A stretch of DNA of 64,000 bases from positions 962,440 through 1,026,439 of the forward strand of contig NC_066571.1 of assembly GCF_024679095.1 (NCBI RefSeq), written 5' to 3'. A program made the position numbers and the translations under genes. This stretch comes from Eriocheir sinensis (Eukaryota; Arthropoda; Malacostraca; Decapoda; Varunidae). The notes beneath the pieces are model-generated. The model had not been told where the DNA came from and ran no database searches. It was given only the letters and a program-made list of their open reading frames with translations. This document shows, in pieces, positions 25,513 through 36,275 of the stretch; within the stretch, counting starts at the first letter, position 1, and each line of letters starts with the position of its first letter.

Positions 25513-26900
25513 TATAACAATCCAAGTGTGTATAATCATTTCATGAAGGGTTTTCATTCTGTTAGGCGGAGTGATAGATTTTGGGCAGGACTCTGGAGAG
25601 ATGTCACCTTGAAACAGATGCTGATGAGAAGCATAAGGGCCGTGGGAGGCCTCACCAGAGGGAGGGGGTTAGAGAATCCCGAAGAGCAATTCGGATCCTT
25701 GCACGCCCTGCGCGCAGGAATGGAGAGAGATTACTGCGATGTACAGCAATCAGTTGTGTTTTTGGAAGAACCTAACCTAACCCTAACCTGAGAAGCATGA
25801 CTACAGGTGTTGTTGCTAACAAAGGTGTTAATGTTGATGAGGCAGGAACTGTAGGGCAAAACATTATTGAAGGAATGGAGGGAAAACAAATCTCTGAATT
25901 CTCATTTAAGAAAAAGAACAATTAGTGTTGATGACTGACAGCTCCTGTGAACAGACAGATGAAGGTGAAGTGCGTGCAGACCCGCAGCTTCTGTTCCGGC
26001 GCCTGATAGCTGCTGCATGAGCATGAGCTGTGCACGTGTCCATGAGCATGCTCATCTGCTGCGGGAGTCTAAGAAGTCTGGGTTCGCAGCAGATATTCAG
26101 AAGGTCTCACAGGTGCATTGCAAGGCAGGCCTAACAAGTAAAGATGTTACCCATGTTGTAGATGGTTCTTCACTGATTGCAAGATTATTATCCCCAGGGG
26201 TAGAACATACGATCGGCTATGTGATATGTATGTGGAGTATGAAACTAGAAAATATGAGAAGGGTACGTTTGTGTTTGATGGATACGAAGGAGGTGCGAGT
26301 ACGAGGGATGATGTCCACCGACGGCGTACAGGTGGACGAGTGGGCAGTGAGGTGAAGCTTGAAGGGGACTTGGCCAAAGAAAGAAAGACTTTTAGCACAT
26401 AGCAAGAACAAAGAGGAATTCATTAACCTGCAAAGAGGTAGGCTGGGGAGGCCAGGAGTAGAAGCGCTTCACGCAGAGACAGATGCAGGTCTGCTCATTG
26501 TACGAACTGCCATCGAGAGGGCGACAACTCGAGAAGCAGCACTCGTTGGTGACGATACGGATTTACTTGTGCTTTCGTGTTATCACGCAAAACACTTGCC
26601 ACATAGGCTGTACACTAGCCCTGAACCAAAAGCCGAGTTCAGGCGTCCAAACACGTGGAATACTGAGGAAACCAGGAAAAGTCTTGGTGAAGATATCGGT
26701 AACAATATTCTGTTCCTTCATGCTGCACCGTGCTGTGACGCTACATCCACACCATATGGTACTGGAAAAGATGCAAGCTTTGTACAGTTCAGAAAGGCTT
26801 TTACATGCAGAAAAATGCAGATGGGTTCAATAGAAACCCTGGGTCAGTTTCAAAGAAAGAAATTATAGCAGCTGGAGAAACTGCTGCGATGTTGTTGTTT
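25513..26900 (+). pseudogene. FEN/XPG-like nuclease gene of a mobile-element-associated family, 5' part
   Basis: Several + frames join into one degenerate protein. Segments are SVRRSDRFWAGLWRDVTLKQ (25560), VGGLTRGRGLENP, a linker GVNVDEAGTVGQNI with EFSFKKKN (25820-25925), ADPQLLFRRLIAAA (25978), VDGSSLIARL, the block HAETDAGLLIVRTAIE then LVGDDTDLLVLSCYH (26470-26590), and NNILFLHAAPCCDATS with YGTGKDASF (26700-26790). I recognise this order from unnamed multicopy invertebrate proteins. The E/D...GDDTDLLVL and CDATSTPYGTGK pair resembles the acidic core and helix-turn-helix of PIN/FEN-type nucleases. That comparison is my inference. Stops and frameshifts break it, and a Jockey-like LINE interrupts it at about 26900. 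It resumes at 34940. Confidence 0.6.
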
Positions 26901-28037
26901 TTTTACAGTAAGGGAGACAACTCAAGGGCGCTCAAACAAAGTAGCAACAAAAAAGCCCGCCTAGCGCTACTCCAGCAACAGAAAGCAGAACAAGAGGCCA
27001 AAAGAGAGGTCAATTTCAGGAGAAGAGGTGTCTTGAAACTCCTCTCTTGAAAGAGTGAAGATGCAGATTAACTCTTCCATAAGGGATATGGACAGTATAG
27101 GGGTGAGCAAGAGTAGCAAGTTCAGAAGAGCAGTCAGCATGAAAATATCGGTAGAAGATAGAGAGAGATGCAACACTACGGCGGAATTTAAGAGGTAGGA
27201 GACTGCGTAGGAGGAGGGGAGTTGATGAAACGAAGAGCTTTAGACTCCATTCTGTCAAAGAGAGGTGTGTGTGTGGAACCCCCTACACTTGAGATGCATA
27301 CTCCATACGAGGGCGGACGAGACTCTTGTATAAGGATAGCATCTGTGTGGGGGAGAAGAACTGGCTAAGACGAACTAGAACGCCTAACCAGGAGGAAGCT
27401 GATTTATTAATAGACGAAATGTAAAGTTTCCAGTTATTAATACGAGTTAAGGATAGACCGAGGATGCTTAGTGTAGAAGAAGGTGACAGCTGAATGTTGC
27501 CGAAAAATAAGGTATAGGTGTTTGGAAGATTGTGTGGAGTAGATAGGTGAAGAAAATGAGTTTTTAGTCGTTGAAGGACACCAAGTTCCTCTTACCACAT
27601 ATCAGAAATGAGAGCAAGGTCTGATGTTAATTAAGCGTCCTGCAGCCTCCACTCTGGAGTCTTGTAATTCCTGTTGGGAGGGTCTTCTGTTGAAATGAGT
27701 TGAATAACGCAGAGTAGAGTCATCTGCGTACGACTGGATAGAATAGTTTGTTGTGGAAAGGAGATCATTCATAAATAACATAAAGAGTGTGGGAGATAGG
27801 ACAGAGCCCTGTAGGACATTTCTGTTGATGGGTTTAGGGGAAGAACAGGGACCGTCTACCACCGCAGAGATAGAACGGCCGGAAAGGAAACTGGAGATAA
27901 AAGTACAGAGAGAGGGATAGAATCCGTTGGAGGGTAGTCTAGAAAGCAAAGATTTGCGCCAGACTCTGTCGAAGGCTTTTGATATGTCAATGGCAACAGC
28001 AAAAGTTTCACCTAATCGGCTAAGAGAGGATGACCAG
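26900..28037 (-). pseudogene. Jockey-like LINE relic, 3' part (RT catalytic half and C-terminus)
   Basis: A minus-strand RT runs from SSSLSRLGETFAVAIDISKAF (about 28030), through KSLLSRLPSNGFYPSLCTFI, NVLQGSVLSPTLFMLFMNDL and SYADDSTLRYS (near 27710), then RRPSQQELQDSRVEAAGRL. After a decayed section it ends in KFRRSVASLSIFYRYFHADC and SFKRGVSRHLFS (near 27020), with a short A-rich end near 26900. Inside the YADD segment all catalytic residues are present, but frameshifts follow. The 5' half continues at 34591 because a Harbinger element splits it. Removing the transposon and one CAG copy restores an open junction (LLAFLTDSW followed by SSSLSRLGE). Confidence 0.85.
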
Positions 28038-28130
28038 GGCCCGTATCCTCGACAACTATTAATACTAAACTTGGTATTAACTTTCGACTTTGGTATTAAC
28101 TTCACTCTCAAAGTGTATCCTCAACAACTA
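28038..28130 (+). repeat. Harbinger left terminal inverted repeat region
   Basis: The outer 15 bp GGCCCGTATCCTCGA match the right end. The subterminal part is rich in ATTAACTTT and TTGGTATTAAC words (28068-28160) that echo those at 34500-34575. It is probably a transposase-binding region, by analogy. Confidence 0.85.
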
Positions 28131-28242
28131 TTAGCCTAATACCTACTCTTAACTTTGGTATTAACTTGAGAGTGCTGGCGAGGACTTTTAAACACTTAAT
28201 AGTAAAGTTAATAGTGAAACCCAGACCCAGACCCATATCAAC

Positions 28243-28775
28243 ATGGCCCCCGGATTTCCTCGTCCAGCCCGCCTCCGCAATTTAGAGTTTGATAGGGCGC
28301 TTTGGAACTGTATAACGATGGTGAACTTCTCAAGACATACATATTAGACCGTGCAGGAATGGAGTATGTGACTGATTTGGTGAGAAGAGAGCTACAAGAT
28401 CCAGTTCAAAGGGAGCATTCCCGCACCCCGGGGTTGAGTGATTTTGACTTAAAGGTACTTGGCTACAGGAAAAATGCTGCAGTGTTCAAGTGATGAGTTA
28501 GGGGGTAAGCCAGAGTAGTGTAGGCAGGGTGATTGTGGAAACTCTGGCCGCCCTCAGTGACCCGTAGGTAGTCGGGAGGTTTATCCAGTCTCCCCTTGAT
28601 AGGGTGGAGATCCGTGTAAAGCAAGCAGAATTCTACCAACTTGCCGGTGTTGTGGGAGTGATAGACTGCACCCATGTGAAAATAATGTCACCAAAGGAAA
28701 ACGATGTAGTTTATGTCAACAGAAAAAAAAATAAACATAGCTTGAACATACAATTAGTGTTTGATGCCTTTGTTA
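28243..28775 (+). pseudogene. HARBI1-like Harbinger transposase, truncated and frameshifted
   Basis: The ATG at 28243 opens MAPGFPRPARLRNLEFDRA. After a frameshift near 28295 the family core reads ELYNDGELLKTYILDRAGME and DLVRRELQDPVQREH. A second shift near 28455 leads to RYLATGKMLQCSSDELGG. Then VETLAALSDP, a stop, VKQAEFYQLAGVVGVIDCTH and YVNRKKNKHSLNIQLVFDA follow. The Asp of DCTHV is the first expected catalytic residue. The second Asp (normally in a PGSxHD-type motif) and the Glu are absent because the sequence ends at 28775. It cannot be active. Harbinger transposase acts with a Myb-like partner, which is present at the other end. Confidence 0.82.
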
Positions 28776-29211
28776 TTGATTAAAATGTGAAATATTCGAG
28801 TTAAGGAAAACAAAACATGGGAAAAAAACTTTTATTTATAGCAGAAAGGTACACACATGCAAATGAAAAAGATGACATTAAAATTGCATTAAAATGTCAT
28901 TTAGAATATGATTTATAATTATTGCTGCCGGTTATTCATATTGAGATAATGGTGGTAAGAAAGCTTGTTAGAGACGTCTGCCAGTGTGAGGGAGGAGGAA
29001 CGAAAGGTCGAGGTGACCACATCGCGAACATCATGACTTATGAGTGAAGTAAAACGAGGTTACTTGGTTTCTGTTTACAAAGTTCCAAGTGGAAAAACAA
29101 CTTTATTGTGAATTCAGTGTATACTTTTCTGGAGTATTGTGTTTACTGAGTGAATTGGTGACCAATCTGTTGCTATTTGTGTCTTGCTTGAAGATATTCA
29201 TCATTGGATTC
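28776..29211. other. Harbinger internal region, AT-rich
   Basis: No clear gene. On the minus strand a short open stretch (HDVRDVVTSTFRSSSLTLAD, about 29040-28940) could be a terminal exon of the Myb-like gene. It is too short to assign. Confidence 0.4.
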
Positions 29212-29826
29212 AAAGCTAGGGTATTAATGTGCAATAGTCATCATAACAAAATACGTAGTAATTAATTATATATGTCAACCTATTTATTTTCATGAGATCA
29301 TGGTATGACCACTGAAAAACAGCTTTTTATCTTGGCTCCATTACAAATTCAGTATATAATTACTCTATTAGTGGAATCTAGTTTTCAGCATCTTTTATTA
29401 TTATGCCAATATTCTAAGCACTCAGCTTGCAAACATGCTTAGGTTTATGTTGTCAGTTTGGGTCGGACTTATGTGAACACTTTACCAAGTGACCTAAGAT
29501 TACTCAATGCTCGCAAAGCTATGGTATTAACGTGCAATGGTCATCATACCAAAATACGTAGTAATTAATTATATGTCAACCTAATTATTTTCATGAGATC
29601 ATGGTATGACCGCTGAAAACATAGCTTTTTATCTTAGCTCCATTACAAATTCAATATATAATTATTCATATATTCAATAAAGTAGTGGAATCCAGTTTTC
29701 AGCATCTTTTATTATTATGCCAATATTCTAAACACTCAGCTTGCAAACACGCTTAGGTTTATGTTGTCAGCTTGGGTCGGACTTAGGTGAACACTTTACC
29801 AAGTGACCTAAGATTACTCAATGCTA
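29212..29826. repeat. 303-bp tandem duplication inside Harbinger
   Basis: Units 29212-29514 and 29515-29826 share, for example, GTATTAA-T/C-GTGCAAT (29221/29524), TTTTCAGCATCTTTTATTAT and CTTAGGTTTATGTTGTCAG. They differ by scattered substitutions and small indels. Each contains GACCTAAGATTACTCAATGC at its end. Confidence 0.93.
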
Positions 29827-29980
29827 CCATATAGGTATACTACATCTTTGATTGTGAGTTCATCAGAGAGCACTGAGAGCAGCATGAGTCTAATTAGGTG
29901 CTAATGCATATCCTGCCTGCATCACAGACTACATAAAATGCAAATATGATCGGTGCCTAAAGGTGTTATAAGCTAATGAT

Positions 29981-30094
<114 letters not shown>

Positions 30095-30326
30095 TGTCTG
30101 CCCTAATGTCCCTCCCACTTTTGAAGGCCAAATGACGCCCCTGATTGTAACAGCGCACCTTGTAACACCCATGACTGGGTGCCGGTGCAAATCTCCTCAT
30201 TTAACACCGAGAAATTAATCTAGGCTCTAGGGAACTCAGAAAAATCCAAGTTAGAGAGTGCTGGCTGTGGAGATTGAACCAGTGACCTTCGACATACAAA
30301 GCCATGTCTGTCAGTCGAGCCAATAA

Positions 30327-30609
30327 AGGTAAAGGTAAAGTTGGGGCATACGCTATAGCAGCGCGTGGCCTCGGTGCTCATCTCCGTAACATTGGGCCTT
30401 GAGCCTGTAGTGAGAGGGAGCCCATTACCCCGGGACACAGGGCCAGTGTGACATCCGGGCTACCACAGTTTCCCCAGGTAGTCATTTATCGACCAGCCCG
30501 AGAGGGAGGATGATCAGCTGGGTGAGATGCACGCCGACTGCCCAGGTCGGGATTCGAACCCGGGCCCGCGTAGAAGCCAGGCATGCTGACCACTAGACCA
30601 CGGAGGCGT
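30327..30609 (-). mobile_element. tRNA-derived SINE, minus strand
   Basis: On the minus strand the element starts with a tRNA-like head having an A box (TGGTCTAGTGG, 30601-30589) and a B box (CCCGGGTTCGAATCCC, 30564-30549). A body follows (CCGGGGTAATGGGC) and the tail is TTTACCTTTACCTTTATTGG near 30327. The head resembles a tRNA with a CTAGTGG D-arm, but the acceptor stem is not closed, so it is not a working tRNA gene. It is nested inside Harbinger. Confidence 0.82.
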
Positions 30610-30838
30610 ATTGGAGCCCAATCTCAAGTGAACCCACTCACAATGGCACACAATTTTTTTTTCCGGTAAATTTTGTGCTTTGAATGAATTTGCTAATCAT
30701 TTCTGTCGAAAAACAGCACAAATTATTTTTCACCCCTTCCACCCTAACCTCCTCAGTAATAAAAATAAAAAAAGTGACAAAATCATAGCCTTGAGGCAGT
30801 AATATTCAGCCCCAGCATCAAAAAATTATGCTGCTGCC

Positions 30839-31122
30839 CTATGAAAGGCATCTCTTAACTCCGATGAAGTAGGTGGTGACTGGTGGAGCAGCTTCATTGT
30901 CATCCCTTGCAGTGGCAGGTGTCATTGGGCCAGCAGATGATGAAGCAGTGGCTGGTGTCATAGGGCCAGCAGATGATGAAACAGTGGCTGGTGTCAAAGG
31001 GCCAGCAGATGATGAAGCAGTGGCTGGTGTCATAGGGCCAGCAGATATTGAAGCAGTGGCTGTTGCTGGAGCAGCTAATGGTATCTTTTCCACAAGTAAT
31101 GAACAATGTGCTGGGATGGTCT
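30839..31122 (-). pseudogene. Possible third exon of the Harbinger Myb-like gene, 12-residue repeats
   Basis: On the minus strand an open stretch begins ETIPAHCSLLVEKIPLAAPA and continues with about four copies of the 12-residue repeat AGPMTPATASSS, coded by a 36-bp tandem repeat (about 30905-31050). It ends in APPVTTYFIGVKRCL. A possible acceptor (GCTAG, 31127-31123) precedes it. It lies downstream of, and on the same strand as, the two SANT-like exons, in the linker position of such proteins. Exon status is inferred. Confidence 0.45.
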
Positions 31123-31179
31123 CTAGCAATACTGATAAAGTGTGTATCTACAAAGAATATGAATTTAAGGGTAATTAAT

Positions 31180-31855
31180 AAATTGTTTTAATAAGATTAT
31201 AAAAGTTTTTGCCAAAAACATACAGGCCAGTCAATATTTCACTGCTGCTTGACTGTTGCTGCTGTCCTATCCCTAGCACATCATGTCAATGCTGAATGGC
31301 TCTGGTACCCCTTCAAATACATGAGACGAGCAGCCTATGATGTCATACACCAGTTTATCTACCACAGTTAATGTCATAGTTATATAGGCAGGCGCCTGTG
31401 TATCTGTGGTGCCACATGTGTGGGGCACTCAGGTGCTGGGGAAAATGTCATTGTTATGATGGGGCAGGGGTAAACCAGTGTATGCTGTGAGGCCTTGGTG
31501 TGGAAGTTCCCTGCCTGAACTGTGCAGCTAATCCCCCATACAGTGAGGGCCTTTTTTACTCCCTCAGGGGCTGTGCAGCTGAGAGAGTGGTGTACATGAG
31601 TGTGAGTGTGAGTAAGTGTGCCTGTCTTGGCTAAAACCCTTCACTGGGGGAAGACAACCAAGGTATTTAGATAGATTGATAGTCATTGACAGATGAACAT
31701 TAAAAAAATGTCTATATCAAATATGCAGTTCACTGCTATGAACTTATTAACTTTAAGCTGAAATAAAGGCATTGTGGCCAGTATAGCTGCATTCTGTGAG
31801 CACATAAAAAACTAACTAATATATGTTTTACATTTAAAGACATAACAACTAAAAA
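31180..31855. other. Harbinger internal region, no gene recognised
   Basis: Contains stretches of GTGTGAGTGTGAG and general intron-like sequence between putative exons of the Myb-like gene. Nothing else was recognised. Confidence 0.5.
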
Positions 31856-31862
31856 AAATTAC

Positions 31863-32072
31863 CAGTCTGCCGCTGCTCATTCTTGCACTTGGCAATGCAA
31901 GGCTTTGATTTTTGTTGTACGTTGTACCAACGCCTCTCACAGTCATCCTGTGTACGGGGTCCACTCCCAGGGAAGGCACTGTCAGGGTATAAATGTGAAG
32001 CAAGTTTCTTAATCGTTTCACTATGGCATGCTTTTTATTTCCCATAACTTCTCCAATAACATTAAATACATG
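31863..32072 (-). pseudogene. Harbinger Myb/SANT-like protein, second exon
   Basis: On the minus strand, after a possible acceptor (CATCACAG), the reading is NVIGEVMGNKKHAIVKRLRN. A single-base shift follows, then DSAFPGSGPRTQDDCERRWY and NVQQKSKPCIAKCKNEQRQT, ending at TG before a GTAATT donor (31862-31857). The spacing RT..DCERRWYNVQ..K and the terminal RQTG match the third helix and tail of Myb/SANT-like domains found in Harbinger partner proteins. Confidence 0.6.
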
Positions 32073-32219
32073 CTGTGATGGAAAGCTAAATCAGTACCAA
32101 TATTTTATTTACATGCATCATAAGACATTAACTTTTTAGTTGTTATGAACATGGCCATAAATACTACTTTTCATTACCTACTTTTCTAAAATGATTTTCT
32201 CTAAGTAGGAGGATATTAC

Positions 32220-33965
32220 ACAATACAGCTATACAAAAAAATTCAAAGCATTAATCTTAATTCCATTCTTTTGAGTACTTCTAACCTAACATTATATCAC
32301 CAGAAACTGTTTGACCAATGCTATCAAAATAATATTTTAATCTTACTTTACCATTCTCATCAAATCTACCTATTCCGATATAGTCTTAACATAAAATATT
32401 TGTAAAATTGTTGAGAGCCTGGCATGCCCAACCCACCCACCCCCCAAAAAAAATCTAAATAAGGAATAAATAAAATAACAGGTAAATATGACTTGACTCT
32501 CTTATACTAACCCCCTTTCCACCCTAACAAACTTGGGGACCTACCATGTTAGGTTAGGACGTGTTTGGTAGGACATGTTTAGCAGGAGTTGGTTTAGTTA
32601 TGTTAGATTGTTGAGGGAGTGGGGGTTGCAGCAGAAATGGTCATGATGATGCTATTCACATGGAGCAGTAGGAAAAAGTATGTCCTGTTTGGAAACTCTG
32701 TGGTTGTGTTTGTATACAAAAATACCCATATGACGAGGTTAGGTTAGTTTGCAAGTTACTTGAATCATGGATATGTGAATATGTAACAAAAAAAATAAAA
32801 GCGTTAACCTTAATTTCATTATCTTGAGTACATTCCAATCTAACATTATATCACCACAATCTGTTTGGCCAATGCTATAAATATACTATTTTAATCTTAC
32901 TTTACCGTTCTCACGAAACCTACCTATTCCCATATAGTCTTGACATAAAGTACTTGTAAAAGTGTCCATAGTCTGGCATGCCTAGCATCCCCCCCCCAAT
33001 AAAAATAAATAATAAACAAATAAAAATAAATAAAGAATAAAAAAAGGGCAAATATACCTTAACTAACAATACCAACCCCCTCTTCCCCCCCAACAAACTT
33101 GGCATGTTAAGTTAGGATGTGTTCGGTAGGACGGGGCAGGTTTGGCACTTGGGGACCTACCATGTTACGTTAGGATGTGTCAGGTAGGACAGGTTTAGCA
33201 GGAGTTGGTTTAGTTATGTTAGATTGTTGAGGGAGTGGGGGTTGCAGCAGAAATGGTCATGATGATGCTATTCACGTGAAGCAGTAGGAAAAAGTATGTT
33301 CTGTTTGGAAACTCTGTGGTTGTGTTTGTATACAAAAATACCCATTTGACGAGGTCAGGTTAGTTTGCAAGTTACTTGAATCATGAATATGTGAATATGT
33401 AACAAAAAAATAAAAGCATTAACCTTAATTTTATTATCTTGAGTACATTCCAATCTAACATTATATCACCATAATCTGTTTGACCAATGCTATAAATATA
33501 CTATTTTAATCTTACTTTACCATTCTCACAAAACCTACCCATTCCCATATAGTCTTGACATAAAGTAATTGTAAAAGTGTCCAAAGTCTGGCATGCCTAG
33601 CATCCCCCCCGCCCCCCCCCCCCACACTAATAAAAAAAATAATAAACAAATAAAAATAAATAAATAATGAAAACAGGGCAAATATGCCATAACTATCTAT
33701 ACCAACCCCCTCTTCCCCCCCAACAAACTTGGCATGTTAAGTTAGGATGTGTTCGGTAGGACAGGGCAGGTTTGGCATGGTTAGGTTTAGTTATGTTAGG
33801 TTGTGAGGGAGAGGGGGTTGTGGCAGAAATGGTCATAATGAAACTATTCAGATACAGAATGAAAAGGTATGTTCTGTTTGGAAGGTCAGTGGTTGTGTTA
33901 TTATGCAAAAAATACCCAATGGATTAGGTTAGGTTAGTTTGTAAGCTGATTGAACCATGAATATG
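32220..33965. repeat. Tandem repeats of about 610 bp, roughly 2.5 copies
   Basis: Two long units (about 32570-33185 and 33187-33770, marker AGCAGGAGTTGG at 32581 and 33197) are flanked by partial copies on the left (32220-32460) and right (33700-33965). Shared landmarks are TTGACATAAAGTA, GGCATGCCTAGCATCCCCCC and GGTTGTGTTTGTATAC. They lie in the intron of the Myb-like gene. CCTAA/TTAGG words are frequent but scattered. Confidence 0.88.
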
Positions 33966-33976
33966 TGATTACCAAC

Positions 33977-34162
33977 CTTGTTACAGCTTCTGCCACTTCA
34001 GTCCACGCTCTCTTCTTATCCTCAGGGGTGATACGGTACTCTTCCCATAACACCCTCTGATTATACGTATTTTTTCTTGAATTTGATGTAAGAAGACCGT
34101 TTCATCTGGCGACCAATTAAACTTACTCCTTTTCTGCGCTGGTTCTCCGGCCCGTAGATCAT
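33977..34162 (-). pseudogene. Harbinger Myb/SANT-like protein, first exon
   Basis: From a minus-strand ATG at 34162 the reading is MIYGPENQRR. A one-base shift follows, then KRSKFNWSPDETVFLHQIQE and KIRIIRGCYGKSTVSP, another one-base shift near 34030, then EDKKRAWTEVAEAVTRL and a possible donor (AAG|GTTGGT). NW.PDE..FL and AW.EVA are the first two tryptophan-bearing helices of a Myb/SANT-like domain. The partner is known to bind terminal repeats of Harbinger elements. This copy is broken. Confidence 0.65.
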
Positions 34163-34479
34163 TGGGGCAGATGACGTGGTTATGGTGCGGTAATTTCAGC
34201 AGAGCAAGTCGTGACGCAGGCGGGGAGATACGGGCATTGACGAGTGACGGAGTAAAAACAGCCTTTGAGGCTGCTTCTATCTGCCACAAAACTCAGTATT
34301 TTCTTGTGTTTGCCATTTATTATGTTTCTGTTGTACATTTATACATCTTTTCTTTTTTTTTCTTTTGAAATATATACTTAATTCATGTCGGATGTTTACG
34401 TTTTGCACGGAGGCGTCCTTAGCAACGAGCCCGCCATAAAGAAGAAGAAGAAGAAGATAATAGTAGCCAGGATTTGCTA

Positions 34480-34590
34480 ATACCTACACTCAAAGTTGAC
34501 GAGGATAGCTTTTACTCTTAATAATTTGAAACTATTAACTTTGATAGTAACTTTAAGAGTAAAAGTTAATAGCTCTCGAGGATACGGGCC
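34480..34590 (-). repeat. Harbinger right terminal inverted repeat region
   Basis: Ends in the inverse of GGCCCGTATCCTCGA (34576-34590). Inside are the repeated ACTATTAACTTTGATAG, AAGAGTAAAAG and GACGAGGATAGC words, giving imperfect internal inverted repeats around 34495-34575. Confidence 0.85.
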
Positions 34591-34937
34591 CAGGAGTCAG
34601 TTAAGAAAGCAAGAAGATCACCAGTACAGTAGAACGCCCCTTGAGGAACCCATACTGGTGATCAGATAGAAGGTCAGAAGTGGATAGATGCTTAATAATC
34701 TTCTGATTAAAGATTGATTCAATAGCTTTAGAAATACACGAAAGTAAAGCTATAAGGCGGTAGTTTCCATAGCAAGGTAGTTTGAGGGACTGGATCGGTC
34801 ACCCTTCTTAGGTACAGGCTGTACGAGGACGTACTTCCAACAGGAAGGAAAGGTAGATGTTGAAAAACAGAGACGAAAGAGTTTGACCAGGCAGGGTGTC
34901 AGCACGGAAGCACAGTCTTTAAGGACAATAGGAGACA
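34591..34937 (-). pseudogene. Jockey-like LINE relic, 5' part of RT
   Basis: A minus-strand frame reads SPIVLKDCASVLTPCLVKLF, then WKYVLVQPVPKKGDRSSPSN. After a frameshift it gives the RT finger region with YGFLKGRSTV-like sequence, ending LLAFLTDSW at the Harbinger insertion. It joins to 28037. The 5' truncation point is near 34937, where the FEN-like relic resumes. Confidence 0.8.
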
Positions 34938-34939
34938 CT

Positions 34940-35370
34940 TAATGAGGTCCATAAACATTCTAAAAAATCCCATGTTGGAGGCATAAACAGGCTACGTAGG
35001 ATTGCATTCCTAGATAAGGTTGCCAGCAATCATGTGTGCACCAAGCCAGAGTTTTTACCACCTACTGGTGATGCATGTCAACATCATAGTTTAAGAGTGT
35101 ATTAGCACATCTTAGAGTGGAAAGGCATTTCAGGCTCAAGTGTTCTAGACTATGGGTGGGGATTCAGAAATGGTGTTTTAGAACCAATAAAGGCATGTGA
35201 GGGGTTTGTACTAAAGAATATTCCCCCAAAAGTATTAGATATGGAGGTAAGTGGATGCAAAACAACTATCTGTACTTGTCGAACGCTGGGCATTGTTTGT
35301 AATCTGAAATGTAGGAATTGCAGGGGCGGATGTGGCAATTCTGAGAAGCCAGACCTTAGTACTGAGTAAA
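34940..35370 (+). pseudogene. FEN/XPG-like family gene, 3' part with CXC-like cysteine domain
   Basis: The + reading GGINRLRRIAFLDKVASNHV, KPEFLPPTGDACQHHSLRVY, a stop, then LEWKGIS, LDYGWGFRNGVLEPIKA and finally the cysteine-rich SGCKTTICTCRTLGIVCNLK followed by CRNCRGGCGNS. The cysteine spacing (CK..C.C....L.C...C..C....CGN) resembles the CXC domain of tesmin/TSO1-type DNA-binding proteins. That similarity is an inference. The order after the 25513-26900 part matches the family arrangement I recall, so these are two halves of one gene separated by 8 kb of nested transposons. Confidence 0.55.
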
Positions 35371-36275
35371 TGTTATTTTCTGCACACTGCCTATGAAATA
35401 AAGTAGAATAGCGTCACAGTGCATGACAGTGTTGAAGATGATATGGTTTTCATTCATGTACTTTTTTCTGATATATTACATTTGCTCTAAATATATAAAT
35501 ATAAAAAAGTGTGTGAATACATGAATTCCTTGCTATTTTTTTTTTAAAGTGGAAAGATATTTCTGAGTCCAGTGATATAAGACTCAATTCCGTACATTTC
35601 GAAAACTGGGCACTGATTGTAGTTGATGTGGAAAGACTGCAGGACTCCCCCCCTCCCGCGGCCTCGCAACACCCGACTTTCTGCTCAAGCTCATCCCTTT
35701 ACTGTCCAAATCCCTTACGCAAGAGTTAACCAGCATCTTCACTCTTTCATCCCACACGCTGGTAAACTCTGGAAGAATCTTCCTTCATCTGTATTTCCTC
35801 CTGCCTACTACTTGAACTCTTTCAAGAGGAGGATATCAAGACACCTCTCCTCCCGAAATTGACCTATCTTTCGGCCACTCCTCTAACTCTCTATAGGAGC
35901 AGTGAGTAGCGGGCTTTTCTTCACATTTGTTACCTTTTTTTATGACCTTGAACTGACTCCTCTGCTGTAAAAAAAAAAGGAGTGGCTGTGTGATTTCAAA
36001 GCAGCCAGACCAGACTTCAATGCTCGTTATATGACATTGTTCAGTGTTTTTTGCACATTGTCTGCATACTTAGTACGAACAATTTCACTAGATATGACGA
36101 ATTTGAAGATGATGCGGTTTTCACATTTGTCTTTTTATTTGGCTGACATTGTACATTTACCGCACAATAAAAAATGAATGGATGAATTCTTCTATATTTT
36201 TTACAGCGAGAAAACATTGTTTTTCGGAGTTCAGTGACATACGACTCAGTACTGTTCAGATTGTGTCTAGGTCAG
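35275..36275 (+). repeat. Tandem copies of the relic gene's 3' end, second copy split by a LINE
   Basis: Copy 1 (about 35275-35600) and copy 2 (35600-35640 plus 35978-36275) share diverged words. CGAA-CTGGGCA-TG (35281/35599), GAAGATGAT-GGTTTTCA (35427/36104), CATGAATTC/GATGAATTC, and GTCCAGTGATATAAGACTCA versus GTTCAGTGACATACGACTCA are examples. The second copy is interrupted by the Jockey fragment. Confidence 0.72.
35643..35977 (+). mobile_element. Jockey-like LINE 3' fragment, plus strand
   Basis: C-terminal residues LPRPRNTRLSAQAHPFTVQI then ARVNQHLHSFIPHAGKLWKN and SFKRRISRHLSSRN are followed by the 3' UTR and an A10 tract (about 35967-35977). It is the same family as the minus-strand Jockey relic at 26900-34937 but with a longer 3' coding end, and it is clearly 5'-truncated. 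Confidence 0.83.

Noticed and set aside
25768..25792. Arthropod telomere repeat (CCTAA)n
   Set aside because: Only three or four imperfect units lie within a relic gene. Such words are scattered through the window.
30540..30609. A tRNA gene on the minus strand
   Set aside because: A and B boxes are present, but the acceptor stem does not close and a SINE body with tail follows.
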